Shown here: positions 55,356 through 64,000 of the stretch, one piece after another
Position numbering within the stretch: position 1 is the stretch's first letter
Layout of the letters: every line of letters begins with the position of its first letter
Assembly (NCBI GenBank): GCA_003252455.1
Contig: QKED01000046.1
Coordinates: 1 to 64,000 of the forward strand
Length of the DNA: 64,000 bases
Reading direction: 5' to 3'
Origin: Gammaproteobacteria bacterium
GTDB taxonomy: Bacteria > Pseudomonadota > Gammaproteobacteria > Thiohalomonadales > Thiohalomonadaceae
Program-made: the position numbers and the translations under genes
The notes under the pieces: model-generated
The model's database searches: none
Told to the model about the DNA's origin: nothing
The model's input: only the letters and a program-made list of their open reading frames with translations

Positions 55356-56609
55356 TTGTCCGCTCACCCCTCAGCGGCGCCACTCTGGCGTCAGATCCTC
55401 ACTCAGCGCATGCTGGTGGCCCTGTTGATGGGCTTTGCCAGCGGCCTGCCGTTGCTGGTCACCGGCTCGTTGCTGCAGGCGTGGATGGAACAGCAGGGGG
55501 TGGCGTTGGAGCAGATCGGACTCTACGCCCTGGTTGGACTCCCCTATACGCTGAAGTTCCTCTGGGCCCCGCTGCTCGATCGCTTTACCCTGCTCGAACG
55601 GCTCGGGCGGCGGCGTGCCTGGCTGCTCGCCGCGCAACTCGGTCTGATGGTGGCACTGCTGCTGATGGCCTTCAGCGACCCGCTCGGGCGGCCCTGGTTG
55701 CTGGCCGGAGTGGCGTTGCTGGTCACCTTCTTCTCCGCCTCACAAGACATCGTCATCGACGCCTACCGGCGTGAATCGCTGCACGAGCGCGAACTGGGGC
55801 TCGGCTCCTCGCTCTACGTCAATGGCTATCGCATCGGCATGCTGGTGGCCGGTAGTGGCGGGTTGATCATGGCCGACCAGATCGGCTTTCGCGCGGTCTA
55901 TGTGGGGCTCGCCCTGGTGATGCTCACGGCGGTGGTCACCACCCTCTGGGCGCGTGAACCAGAGGCGCGTCACGGCCACCCGCAGAGCCTCAAAGAGGCG
56001 GTGGTGGCCCCCTTTGTCGACTACTTCCAGCGCCCCGGGGCCTGGTGGCTGCTCGCCTTCATCCTGCTCTACAAGATCGGCGACACCATGGCCGCCGCCA
56101 TCACCACCCCCTTCTACCTCCAACTCGGCTTCACCAACACCGAGATCGGCGCGGTGGTGAAGCTGTTCGGCTTCTGGGCGACCATCGTCGGGGGCCTGCT
56201 CGGTGGCGTGTTGATCCTGCGCTGGGGCATCCAGCGCTCGCTCTGGTGGTTCGGTATCCTGCAGGCCCTCTCTACGGCCGGCTTCGCCGTGCTTGCCGGG
56301 TGTGGCGCCAATCTGGCCTGCCTGGCCGGGGTGATCGCCTTCGAGAACCTCGCCGGGGGGCTCGGCACCGCGGCCTATGTGGCCTTCATGGCGAGCCTCA
56401 CCAACCAGCGCTTCACCGCCACCCAGTACGCCCTGCTTACCAGCCTTATGGGGGTGCCTCGGGTCCTGGCGGCGGCCCCTACCGGCTATCTCGCCTCGGC
56501 CCTCGATTGGCCGCTCTTCTTTATCCTCTGCACCCTGGTCGCCCTCCCGGGTCTATGGTTGGCGCGCCAGTTGTCACGCTGGGTGCAGGAGTCGTCCGAC
56601 GATGAGTGA
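55356..56609 (+). CDS. ampG: AmpG-like MFS permease
   Basis: The 417-residue protein has 12 predicted helices and AmpG-type patterns: GFASGLPLLVTGSLLQAWM, GLPYTLKFLWAPLLDRF, and ASQDIVIDAYRRE. AmpG imports anhydro-muropeptides for peptidoglycan recycling. The gene starts with TTG, placed 5 bases after a GGAGA site; no ATG lies suitably near. It overlaps the next gene by 8 bases. It could also be another MFS member of the same subfamily. Confidence 0.87.
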   Translation: MSAHPSAAPLWRQILTQRMLVALLMGFASGLPLLVTGSLLQAWMEQQGVALEQIGLYALVGLPYTLKFLWAPLLDRFTLLERLGRRRAWLLAAQLGLMVALLLMAFSDPLGRPWLLAGVALLVTFFSASQDIVIDAYRRESLHERELGLGSSLYVNGYRIGMLVAGSGGLIMADQIGFRAVYVGLALVMLTAVVTTLWAREPEARHGHPQSLKEAVVAPFVDYFQRPGAWWLLAFILLYKIGDTMAAAITTPFYLQLGFTNTEIGAVVKLFGFWATIVGGLLGGVLILRWGIQRSLWWFGILQALSTAGFAVLAGCGANLACLAGVIAFENLAGGLGTAAYVAFMASLTNQRFTATQYALLTSLMGVPRVLAAAPTGYLASALDWPLFFILCTLVALPGLWLARQLSRWVQESSDDE

Positions 56610-57288
56610 GGGGCTCTACCTCAGTGCCCTGCTCGCCGGGCTGCTCGGGGGCGTGCACTGTGTCGGCATGTGTGGTGGTGTGGTGGGGGTTATCGGCCTC
56701 ACCCTCGGCCCTCAGGGCGGGGGGCGGGCACTGCCGTTGCTGCTCGCCTACAACCTCGGACGCATCGTCAGTTACGCCCTGGCCGGGGCCCTGCTCGGTG
56801 GCGTGGGGCTGCTCGGTGCCGACCTGTTGGCACTCAACCAGGCACAGCAGTGGCTCGGTCTGCTGGCCGCGCTGGTGATGGTGTCGCTGGGGCTCTATCT
56901 CGGCGGCTGGTGGTTCGGTCTGTCGGCGGTGGAGCGCTTGGGTGGGGGGCTCTGGCGACGCATTGAGCCCTTCACCAAGCGCCTGCTGCCGGTCCGTCAC
57001 CCCGGTCAGGCGCTGGCCCTGGGGGCGCTGTGGGGTTGGCTCCCCTGTGGTCTGGTCTACAGCGCACTGATCATGGCCCTGACCAGTGGTGGCCCCGTGC
57101 AGGGGGCCCAACTGCTGTTCGCCTTTGGCCTCGGTACCCTGCCCAACCTGCTCTTGATGGGGGTGATGGCGCGCCGTTTGAGTGGTTGGGTGCGGTTGAC
57201 CTGGGTGCGGCGGTTAGCGGGGGGCGGGGTGCTGCTCTTCGGACTGGTAATGGCCGTACGGGCGGGGGTGGCCCTGTGGGGCGGATGA
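56602..57288 (+). CDS. Sulfite exporter TauE/SafE-like (HCxGMCGG) membrane protein
   Basis: The 228-residue protein has about six helices and begins with the motif GGVHCVGMCGGVVGVI. This identifies the UreH/CcoS-linked subfamily often called sulfite exporter TauE/SafE. The Cys-rich HCVGMCGG motif is typical of proteins involved in copper handling and cytochrome oxidase assembly, so metal transport is as likely as sulfite export. A second motif GALWGWLPCGLVYSAL is conserved too. Start overlaps the AmpG stop (ATGAGTGA). Confidence 0.85.
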   Translation: MSEGLYLSALLAGLLGGVHCVGMCGGVVGVIGLTLGPQGGGRALPLLLAYNLGRIVSYALAGALLGGVGLLGADLLALNQAQQWLGLLAALVMVSLGLYLGGWWFGLSAVERLGGGLWRRIEPFTKRLLPVRHPGQALALGALWGWLPCGLVYSALIMALTSGGPVQGAQLLFAFGLGTLPNLLLMGVMARRLSGWVRLTWVRRLAGGGVLLFGLVMAVRAGVALWGG

Positions 57289-57297
57289 GGGTCGGCG

Positions 57298-57321
57298 CGG
57301 CGGCCCGAGGGGGCCGCCGCA
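57298..57321. terminator. GC hairpin between convergent TauE-like and dynamin-like genes
   Basis: GCGGCGGCCC and GGGCCGCCGC form a perfect 10-base-pair stem with loop GAGG between two convergent stops. No T run follows, so it is a possible bidirectional transcript end of the non-canonical kind. Confidence 0.5.
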
Positions 57322-57328
57322 GAGGGGA

Positions 57329-59281
57329 CTATTCGGCGGGGTCTTGCTGATTGCCCAGGGGGCGATTGATGACCATCATGATGGTCTTGATCTCCTTGAA
57401 CTGGCGATCCACCACGGCCAGCGCCTTCTCCAGCTCGTCGATACGCGACTGCAACGTGTCGCGCGACTCGTTGATCTTGCGCAGGTTCTCCAGGCGCTTC
57501 TCCATCTGCTCCTTGTGCTCCTTGATCTGCTTGACCAGTGGGAGCAGCACCGCTTTACCCCAGTGCTCGGCGTCGTTGTGACCCTTGAAGAAGATGTTGC
57601 GCGCGTGCGAGGCGAGAGAGATGAAGAACTTCTTTATTACGAAGCTCTGCTCGGTCATGGTGGTGACCGGGCTGTTACGGAACGCCTCGGCATCGTGGTA
57701 GAGGCGCTTCATGTCGCGCATGTAGCCCTGGGTGGAGAAGAGCACCGGCTTGAGCTCGGTCATGCCGTGGTCTTCGTGGAACTTCTTGTAGATGGTGATG
57801 ACCAGGCGGTTGAGCTGGTTGGCGTAGTTATTCACCTCGGTGAACTTCTCGGTAATGCGGTCGAAGAAGAGCTTCATGCCGTCCTTGAGGCCGTGGGTGG
57901 TCCAGGAGTCGGACATCACGGTACGCGTCTCGGCCAGTAGGGCGTCGATCTCGGAGAGGGCGAGCATCGCCTGGAGCTTCTTCGCCTGCTCACCGAGCAG
58001 CTTCTTGTTGGCCTGGAAGCTCTCGACGTTCTTGTAGTAGGCGACCTGCTCCTCGCGGGTCTTCTTCATCAGGTGCTGGATCACCTCGTCGTTCTTGCCA
58101 CCGAGGCCCTTGAGCTCGTTGAGCTGTTTGGAGATGGCGTTGACGCGCCCCTCCAGCAGGTCGTAGGACTGCTTGACCATGGCACCGATGGTGCCCACCA
58201 CGTGCTCACGCACCAGACGCTGCTTGTGCGGCAGGATCTCGTTGGCGAGGATGTTTTCGAGGCGCAGGATGTTGGTGCGCTTGAGCAGCTCCTCGTCGTG
58301 GCGGATCTTGGCCAGCAGCGCCTTCTGCGCCGATGCGGGGATGATCTGCTCGGGGGCGATACCGAGATTGATCGCCGCCTTCTTGCGCTGCTCGGCGATC
58401 ACTGCGTTGACCTGCTCGACGGTCTTGAGGTCGTCCCACAGGGTGTCGATCTTGTTCAGAACGACGATCAGCCCCTTCTCGTTGCCCTCGCGCATGGGGC
58501 GCACATTGTGCTTCCACATGTCGAGGTCGGACTTGGTCACACCGGTGTCCGCGGCGAGGATGAACATCACCGCCTGGGCGTTGGGCAGCATGTTGATGGT
58601 CAGCTCGGGCTCGGAACCGATGGCGTTGAGGCCGGGGGTGTCGAGGATCACCAGGCCCTGCTTGAGCAGGGGGTGGGGGAAGCTGATCAGGGCGTGGCGC
58701 CACACCGGGATCTCGATCTCGGTGGGCACCTTGCCGTTGATGTGCAGGTGGGTGTCGCTGTCGGAGTAGAGGCCGAGTTTGCGGGCCTCCTCCAGCGGGG
58801 CCATCTTGGTCTTGACGCTCTCCTTGAAGGCGTCGGCCATGTTCTCCGGGTTGTCGAGGTCCAGCTCGATGGTGGTCCAGCGCATCGGCTCTTCCTTGAG
58901 CTGGGCGATGCTCTGGTCCTCTAGGCGGGTCTCGATGGGCAGAAGGCGGATGTAAGCGGCCTGATGCTCGGTGTCGTAGAGCAGCTCGGTGGGGCACATG
59001 GTGGTGCGCCCGGCCTCGGAGGGGAGCAGACGGCGGTCGTATTCGGAGAAGAAGATGGCGTTGATCAGCTCGGTCTTGCCACGGGCGAACTCGGCGACGA
59101 AGGCGATGGAGAGGCGATCACCCTGCAGCGCGCTGAGCACCTCGTAGATGCGCAGGTCGTCCTCGGTGCTGCCCATCTCGTTGATGTCGAGCCATTTTTG
59201 GAAGTGGGTAATGCCCTTGATGAGGTCACTCTTCCACTGACCATAGGCGCGCATCTGTTCATTAAAACGTTTGTTAGCCAT
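57329..59281 (-). CDS. Dynamin-like GTPase
   Basis: The 650-residue protein has a large GTPase domain: G1 AEFARGKT (63-70, with Ala in place of the first Gly), G2 Thr in GRTTMCPTEL (91-100), G3 DTPGLN (214-219) and G4 NKID (276-279). About 115 residues separate G2 and G3, more than usual. Helical stalk-like regions follow (about 330-640) with coiled coils near 350-460 and 590-640. No membrane helix is seen. Bacterial dynamin-like proteins remodel membranes, and some act in stress or phage defence; no partner gene is adjacent. GC-rich hairpins isolate it. Function unknown. Confidence 0.88.
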   Translation of the reverse strand: MANKRFNEQMRAYGQWKSDLIKGITHFQKWLDINEMGSTEDDLRIYEVLSALQGDRLSIAFVAEFARGKTELINAIFFSEYDRRLLPSEAGRTTMCPTELLYDTEHQAAYIRLLPIETRLEDQSIAQLKEEPMRWTTIELDLDNPENMADAFKESVKTKMAPLEEARKLGLYSDSDTHLHINGKVPTEIEIPVWRHALISFPHPLLKQGLVILDTPGLNAIGSEPELTINMLPNAQAVMFILAADTGVTKSDLDMWKHNVRPMREGNEKGLIVVLNKIDTLWDDLKTVEQVNAVIAEQRKKAAINLGIAPEQIIPASAQKALLAKIRHDEELLKRTNILRLENILANEILPHKQRLVREHVVGTIGAMVKQSYDLLEGRVNAISKQLNELKGLGGKNDEVIQHLMKKTREEQVAYYKNVESFQANKKLLGEQAKKLQAMLALSEIDALLAETRTVMSDSWTTHGLKDGMKLFFDRITEKFTEVNNYANQLNRLVITIYKKFHEDHGMTELKPVLFSTQGYMRDMKRLYHDAEAFRNSPVTTMTEQSFVIKKFFISLASHARNIFFKGHNDAEHWGKAVLLPLVKQIKEHKEQMEKRLENLRKINESRDTLQSRIDELEKALAVVDRQFKEIKTIMMVINRPLGNQQDPAE

Positions 59282-59457
59282 CGCCGGTCCTACTAGAGGT
59301 TATGCTCCGTGTATCAATCCTAGGTGAGTGCTTGCGTGGCTACACCGGGTGTCGCTAGGTGGCCGCGGCTTTGTAACGCGCCTGTGACAGGTGGTTAACG
59401 CAATTTCTCAGATTGGTACACCAATATATTGAAATTAGCCGGAAAGACAAGAGCTTT

Positions 59458-59766
59458 TCAACACTCTTGTGAGGCGGGACGAATATTTGCCGAGGCGGGC
59501 AAAGTGGCGGGAGATGAGATACGGAAGCGTTTGTTTCTGCCGCTCTCGCCGGAGAGGAGTTCGACCTGCATGCGTGGCACACCGAAGGCCTTGGCCAGAA
59601 AGCGGATCAGGTGCTCGTTGGCCTTACCCTCCACCGGGGGGGCGGTGATCTGTACCTTGAGGGCGTCGCCATAGGGGCCCACCAGGGCGTCGCGCGAGGC
59701 GCGCGGCTGGGCACGCACCCAGAGTAGTAGGTCGTCGCCCTGCCACTGGTACCAGGGCTCGCTCAC
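59458..59766 (-). CDS. yggU: DUF167/YggU family protein
   Basis: The 102-residue protein has the DUF167 pattern DLLLWVRAQPRASRDAL, GDALKVQITAPPVEGKANEHLIRFLAKAF, and VELLSGESGRNKRFRI. The fold is known but the function is not. The GTG start overlaps the yggT stop as GTGA. It is the last gene of proC-yggT-yggU. Confidence 0.92.
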   Translation of the reverse strand: MSEPWYQWQGDDLLLWVRAQPRASRDALVGPYGDALKVQITAPPVEGKANEHLIRFLAKAFGVPRMQVELLSGESGRNKRFRISSPATLPASANIRPASQEC

Positions 59767-60332
59767 CCCAGCCCCGCGAGCAGCAGGATCAGCTGCACCA
59801 CGAACATCTTTCCCGCCTGTAGCAGCAGCAACGCCACCAGGGCGGAGAGGTCGACGCCGGAGATAGGCGGCACGAAGCGGCGCAGCGGGGCGAGGATCGG
59901 CTCGTTGAGGCTGTGCAGCAGGCTGAAGGCGGGGTTGAACGGGTCGGGGTTGAGCCAGCTCATCAGCGCCTGGATGAAGATGGAGAAGAGGAAGACGTTG
60001 AACGCCAGCCCCACCAGCTCGGCCACCGACCAGATGAACAGTCCGAAGAGACCGACCGCGTGGTTGCCCAGGGCCAGCACCAGGCTCAGGGAGAGGAGTT
60101 GCAGGGCCAGCATCAGCACCACGGCGGCCATATCCAGCCCCCACAGGCCGGGGATGAAGCGGCGCAGTGGGCGTAGCGGCGGATTGGTCACCTTGACCAC
60201 GAACTGGCTCAAGGGGTTGTAGAAGTCGGCGCGCACAGCCTGCAGCAAGAAGCGCACCATCACCACCCCGATGTAGAGACTGAACAGGGTGGTGAGGAGA
60301 AACTCCAGCGGGGAGAGCAGTGGGTTGCTCAT
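59763..60332 (-). CDS. yggT: YggT family membrane protein
   Basis: The 189-residue protein has two YGGT repeats, each of two helices, with the typical SLYIGVVMVRFLLQAVRADFYNPLSQ and NPLFLL-type PLRPLRRFIP/LAPLRRFVPP ends. Members are implicated in osmotic stress tolerance and in division-site or cell-wall functions, but the mechanism is unclear. Translation is coupled to proC (overlap of 4 bases) and to yggU (GTGA). Confidence 0.93.
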   Translation of the reverse strand: MSNPLLSPLEFLLTTLFSLYIGVVMVRFLLQAVRADFYNPLSQFVVKVTNPPLRPLRRFIPGLWGLDMAAVVLMLALQLLSLSLVLALGNHAVGLFGLFIWSVAELVGLAFNVFLFSIFIQALMSWLNPDPFNPAFSLLHSLNEPILAPLRRFVPPISGVDLSALVALLLLQAGKMFVVQLILLLAGLG

Positions 60333-61162
60333 TGGTCCTGTTTACCCAGGATCGCGGCCAACTCCTCGGAGCGGCCATGGGCCGCCTGCAGCGCGCGGTC
60401 GAACAGCGCCTCCAGCTCGCCCCCCTGCAGTACGCCGATGGCGCGCTCGGTGGTGCCGCCGGGGGAGGTGACGTTGGCGCGCAGGGTGGCGGCATCCTGG
60501 CTGCTCTCCAGGGCCATCTTGGCCGCGCCGAAGGCGGTCTGCAGGGCCAGCAGGCGGGCGGTCTTGGCCGGCAGACCGAGCTTGATGCCGGCCTGCTCCA
60601 GCGCCTCCATGACCAGGAAGAAGTAGGCCGGACCACTGCCGGAGAGGGCGGTGACGGCGTCCATCTGCCCCTCGTTCTCCAGCCACAGGGTGAGGCCGAC
60701 GGCGCGCATCAGCGCCTCGCCCAGTTCACGCTGGGCGGCACTCACCTGCTTATTGGCGAAGAGTGCCGTGGCGCCGCTGCGTACCAGCGCGGGGGTGTTG
60801 GGCATGGTGCGGATCAGCGCCACATCGCCACCGAGCCAGCGCTGCAGGTCGTCGAGGCGCACCCCGGCGGCCACCGAGACCACCAAGGGCTTGTGCGCCT
60901 GCACGCTCTGGGCGATCTCCTGGCACACCGGGTACATCACCTGGGGTTTGACCGCGAGCACCACCACGCCGCAATCGGCCACCAGGTCACTGTTGTGGTC
61001 GTGGGCACGGATGTGGAAGAGGTCGAGCACCCGCTGGCGGTTGGCCGCGTCGGGCTCTGAGAAACAGATGCGGGACGCCTCGCAATTGTCGCCGAGGAGT
61101 CCGCCGATGAGGCTGCGGGCCATGTTGCCGCCGCCGATGAAGCCGATGGTTGTCTCTTGCAT
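60329..61162 (-). CDS. proC: Pyrroline-5-carboxylate reductase
   Basis: ProC catalyses the last step of proline synthesis, reducing pyrroline-5-carboxylate with NAD(P)H. The 277-residue protein has the dinucleotide loop GFIGGGNMA, AVKPQVM, VSVAAGV, RTMPNTPALV, and the signature ALSGSGPAYFFL. The ATG giving MQETTIGFIGGG was chosen. It begins the proC-yggT-yggU operon, with yggS 195 bases upstream on the same strand. That gap holds no gene. Confidence 0.96.
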   Translation of the reverse strand: MQETTIGFIGGGNMARSLIGGLLGDNCEASRICFSEPDAANRQRVLDLFHIRAHDHNSDLVADCGVVVLAVKPQVMYPVCQEIAQSVQAHKPLVVSVAAGVRLDDLQRWLGGDVALIRTMPNTPALVRSGATALFANKQVSAAQRELGEALMRAVGLTLWLENEGQMDAVTALSGSGPAYFFLVMEALEQAGIKLGLPAKTARLLALQTAFGAAKMALESSQDAATLRANVTSPGGTTERAIGVLQGGELEALFDRALQAAHGRSEELAAILGKQDQ

Positions 61163-61356
61163 GGTCGTCGTCTTGCGGATCGTCGTGAACTGAAATGGGG
61201 CGCCGGGGCGGGGCGCGGGACCCGTCACCCGCCATGGCGCTAGACATATAGGGATGATGACACAGAAACCAAGGGCAAGTCAGGCGCACCCTTCCGGTCA
61301 GGTCGAGTCACGCGATCCGCTGTAGGGGCCTTGTTGCTTATATAGACGCGTCGCGG

Positions 61357-62052
61357 CTACGTGCGTGGCCCGAACAGCGCGGTACCGATGCGTACCCAGG
61401 TGGCCCCTTCGAGGATCGCCGCTTCGAGGTCGTCGGACATGCCCATGGAGAGGGTGTCGATGGGGTGACCCTGGCCACGCAGCTGTTCGGCCAGGGCGGC
61501 CATGGCGGCGAACGGTGCGCGCTGGTTTGCCTCTCCCTCCATCGGGGCGGGGATGCACATCAGACCGCGCAGGGTCAGGCGCGGCAGTTCGGCCACCGCA
61601 TCGGCCAGGGCCGGCAGTGCGCTGGGGGGGATGCCCGACTTGCTCGGCTCGGCGCTGATATTCACCTGCAGGCAGATGTTCAGTGGGTCGAGGTGGTCGG
61701 GGCGCTGGGCACTGAGGCGCTCGGCCAGTTTGAGGCGGTCGACGCTGTGCACCCAGGCGAAGTGTTCGGCGATGGGGCGGGTCTTGTTCGACTGTAGCGG
61801 GCCGATGAAGTGCCACTCCAACCCCAGGTGGGCCAGCGCCTGCACCTTCTCCAACGCCTCTTGCACATAGCTCTCGCCGAAGGCGGATTGCCCCGCCGCC
61901 GCCAGTGCCGCAACCGCCTCGGCCGGGTTGTGTTTGCTCACCGCGAGGAGATGGATGCTCGCCGGGTCACGTCCGGCGCGGGCGGCGGCACGGGCGATGC
62001 GCCCGCGGGTCTCCTCCAGGCGGAGCGTGATGGGGGTCGTCTTGTCTGTCAT
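61357..62052 (-). CDS. yggS: YggS family pyridoxal-phosphate homeostasis protein
   Basis: The 231-residue PLP-binding protein has the Lys that binds PLP in LLAVSKHNP (residue 40), GESYVQEA, WHFIGPLQSNK, and the phosphate site LSMGMSDDLEAAI and VRIGTALFG. The family maintains free pyridoxal phosphate and affects amino acid pools. The gene is divergent from pilT, an arrangement common in pseudomonads and relatives. The 133-base gap to pilT holds a CTGTAG/CTACAG inverted repeat. Confidence 0.95.
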   Translation of the reverse strand: MTDKTTPITLRLEETRGRIARAAARAGRDPASIHLLAVSKHNPAEAVAALAAAGQSAFGESYVQEALEKVQALAHLGLEWHFIGPLQSNKTRPIAEHFAWVHSVDRLKLAERLSAQRPDHLDPLNICLQVNISAEPSKSGIPPSALPALADAVAELPRLTLRGLMCIPAPMEGEANQRAPFAAMAALAEQLRGQGHPIDTLSMGMSDDLEAAILEGATWVRIGTALFGPRT

Positions 62053-62185
62053 AGCGCAAAGTTATACTGTATGAATCGATGCAACTGCTGTCTGTAGGCC
62101 GCGTTTTGGCTGTAATCTACAGGCTTTTCTAGCGCCACCTCGTGGGTGCGTACCTGGCCATTTCGTATTTGGGAGAAGTCACCCG

Positions 62186-63223
62186 ATGGATATCACTGAG
62201 CTGCTCGCATTCGGCGTAAAGAACGGGTCGTCGGACCTACACCTCTCGGCAGGTCTGCCGCCGATGATCCGTGTCGATGGCGACATCCGCCGTATCAACG
62301 TGCCGCCGCTCGACCACGCCCAGGTGCATCAGCTCGTCTACGATATCATGAACGACAAGCAGCGCAAGGAGTACGAGGAGTATCTTGAATGCGACTTCTC
62401 TTTCGAGATCAAGGGGTTGGCGCGCTTTCGCGTGAACGCCTTCAACCAGAACCGGGGTGCCGGTGCGGTGCTGCGTACCATCCCCTCGAAGATCCTCTCG
62501 TTGGAGCAGCTCAACGCGCCCAAGTCCTTTGCCACCATCGCCGACTACCCGCGCGGCATCGTGCTGGTGACCGGGCCGACGGGCTCCGGTAAGTCCACCA
62601 CCCTGGCGGCCATCGTCAACCACAAGAACGACAACGAGTACGGCCACATCCTCACCATCGAGGACCCCATCGAGTTCGTGCACGAGTCGAAGAAGTGCCT
62701 GGTCAACCAGCGCGAGGTGCACCGTGACACCCTCGGCTTCAACGAGGCGCTGCGCTCCGCCCTGCGTGAGGACCCGGACGTCATCCTGGTGGGTGAGATG
62801 CGCGACCTCGAAACTATCAAACTGGCCCTGGAGGCGGCCGAGACCGGCCACTTGGTCTTCGGTACCCTGCACACCAGTTCCGCGGCCAAGACCATCGACC
62901 GTATCGTCGACGTCTTCCCCGCCGCGGAGAAGGAGATGGTGCGCTCCATGCTCTCCGAGTCGCTCAAGGCGGTGATCTCCCAGACCCTGTGTAAGAAGAT
63001 CGGTGGTGGCCGCGTGGCCGCCCACGAGATCATGATCGGCGTCCCCTCTATCCGCAACCTCATCCGCGAAAACAAGATCGCGCAGATGTACTCGGCCATC
63101 CAGACCGGTCAGCAGTTCGGCATGCAGACCCTCGATCAGGACCTGCAGCGCAAGCTCGACCAGGGCCTGATCACCAAAGAGGAGGCCCGCTCCAAGGCGG
63201 CCAACAAGGACAACTTCAAGTAA
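62186..63223 (+). CDS. pilT: Type IV pilus retraction ATPase PilT
   Basis: PilT is the hexameric ATPase that disassembles type IV pili, driving twitching and DNA uptake. The 345-residue protein has Walker A GPTGSGKST, the Asp box and Walker B VILVGEMRD, the His box GHLVFGTLHT, and the retraction-specific motif SIRNLIRE (AIRNLIRE in most). A GGGAGAAG site precedes the ATG. The companion pilU follows by 23 bases. Confidence 0.97.
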   Translation: MDITELLAFGVKNGSSDLHLSAGLPPMIRVDGDIRRINVPPLDHAQVHQLVYDIMNDKQRKEYEEYLECDFSFEIKGLARFRVNAFNQNRGAGAVLRTIPSKILSLEQLNAPKSFATIADYPRGIVLVTGPTGSGKSTTLAAIVNHKNDNEYGHILTIEDPIEFVHESKKCLVNQREVHRDTLGFNEALRSALREDPDVILVGEMRDLETIKLALEAAETGHLVFGTLHTSSAAKTIDRIVDVFPAAEKEMVRSMLSESLKAVISQTLCKKIGGGRVAAHEIMIGVPSIRNLIRENKIAQMYSAIQTGQQFGMQTLDQDLQRKLDQGLITKEEARSKAANKDNFK

Positions 63224-63246
63224 CTGGCAAGCAACGGGATAGACGC

Positions 63247-64000
63247 ATGGTTACACCTGCACAACCGCCGGAGCGCACGATGGCAAGCGAGTTCGACAAT
63301 TTCCTCAAGCTCATGGTCCACAAGGGCGGCTCCGACATCTTCGTCACCGCCGGTGTGCCGATCATGATGAAGGTGCACGGCAAGGTCTCGCCCGTGGCCA
63401 AGGCGACCCTCACCCCGCAGCAGTCGATGCAGCTGGTGCTGAGCATCATGAACGAGAAGCAGCGCGCCGAGTTCCTCGACACCCACGAGTGCAACTTCGC
63501 CATCCAGCGTGCCGGTATCGGGCGTTTTCGCGTCAACGCCTTCCAGCAGCGCAACAGCGCCGGCATGGTGCTGCGTAAGATCGAGACCACCATCCCCACC
63601 TTCGACAAGCTCAAGTTGCCCGAGGTGCTCAAAGAGGTGTGCATGACCAAGCGCGGCCTGGTCATCCTCGTGGGCGGTACCGGCTCCGGTAAATCCACCT
63701 CGCTGGCGGCGATGATCGACTACCGCAACACCAACAGCACCGGGCACATCATCACCGTCGAGGACCCCATCGAGTACGTCCACGAGCACAAGGGCAACAT
63801 CATCACCCAGCGCGAGGTGGGGGTGGACACCTTCACCTTCGAGGCGGCCCTGGTGAACACCCTGCGTCAGGCCCCGGACGTCATCCTACTCGGCGAGATC
63901 CGCACCATGGAGACCATGGAGCACGCCATCGCCTTCGCCGAGACCGGCCACCTGGCCATGGCCACCCTGCACGCCAACAACGCCAACCAGGCCCTCGACC
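63247..64000 (+). CDS. pilU: PilT-dependent retraction ATPase PilU (partial, runs off the window)
   Basis: The first 251 residues are present; the gene continues beyond the end. Motifs include Walker A GGTGSGKST (about 143-151), EDPIEYVHEHKGN, Walker B VILLGEIRTMETMEHA, and GHLAMATLHANN. The insertion-like GEIRTMETMEHA differs from PilT GEMRDLETIKLA and identifies PilU. PilU boosts retraction force in the presence of PilT. An ATG 11 codons downstream is an alternative start. Confidence 0.96.
   Translation, partial: MVTPAQPPERTMASEFDNFLKLMVHKGGSDIFVTAGVPIMMKVHGKVSPVAKATLTPQQSMQLVLSIMNEKQRAEFLDTHECNFAIQRAGIGRFRVNAFQQRNSAGMVLRKIETTIPTFDKLKLPEVLKEVCMTKRGLVILVGGTGSGKSTSLAAMIDYRNTNSTGHIITVEDPIEYVHEHKGNIITQREVGVDTFTFEAALVNTLRQAPDVILLGEIRTMETMEHAIAFAETGHLAMATLHANNANQALD

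Overview
The window is a GC-rich, densely coded chromosomal segment from a gammaproteobacterium. The evidence is the set of conserved neighbourhoods: perM-hda, DUF2069-wrbA-arsC, coaBC-dut-argB-slmA, radC-rpmB-rpmG, srkA, yggS-proC-yggT-yggU-pilT-pilU, and an rnfABCDGEH cluster divergent from nifL-nifA. That last layout is the one I recall from Azotobacter vinelandii. The organism is therefore probably a nitrogen fixer with type IV pili. A sulfur-oxidising or purple-sulfur relative (Chromatiales-like) is plausible from the style of the genes, but the sequence alone does not prove it. No rRNA, tRNA, CRISPR array, integrase or transposase was seen.

Layout. Positions 1-2.3 kb hold a phospholipid-synthase-like gene, perM and hda. 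Positions 2.6-8.4 kb hold a single 1932-residue protein that joins an intact M48-type zinc protease, TerB-like helices, a DUF4011-like region, an SF1 helicase and a C-terminal Vsr/MTES_1575-like nuclease. This is the most unusual item in the window and a candidate single-gene defence system. Positions 8.5-12.3 kb hold a PAS-GGDEF-EAL protein and DUF2069-wrbA-arsC. Positions 12.5-29.7 kb are mostly housekeeping and envelope genes: DUF4398 lipoproteins, two periplasmic thioredoxins, a TolC/adaptor pair without a pump, acylphosphatase, RNase T, PyrC, an orphan MbcA/ParS-type protein, an L,D-transpeptidase, a haem sensor-like protein, an HU protein with a histone-H1-like tail, and others. Positions 30-32.2 kb hold a subtilisin-like protease with a CFI-box C-terminus.

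Positions 33.1-42.2 kb form the nitrogen-fixation electron-transfer and regulatory block. The rnf genes make the Rnf membrane complex, which is known to supply low-potential electrons to nitrogenase donors. Divergently, nifL and nifA encode the redox-responsive anti-activator and the sigma-54 activator. The 343-base intergenic region carries a -24/-12 promoter facing each way and two TGT-N10-ACA NifA sites between them, so NifA probably activates both operons.

Positions 42.2-57.3 kb hold a TSUP transporter, a pair of paralogous coiled-coil secreted proteins (43.1 and 54.6 kb), slmA-argB, a lone AlgC-N-terminus-like membrane protein, dut, coaBC, radC, the L28/L33 ribosomal protein genes, srkA, prlC, pyrE and an AmpG-like permease. 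Spaces at 49.8-50.0 and 53.1-53.8 kb contain related CCAC(G/A)(G/A)AGG repeats. Positions 57.3-64 kb hold a dynamin-like GTPase and then yggU-yggT-proC, yggS, pilT and a truncated pilU.

Start codons were often moved downstream of the longest open frame, on the basis of Shine-Dalgarno sites, signal peptides or stop/start overlaps. These choices are noted per gene.
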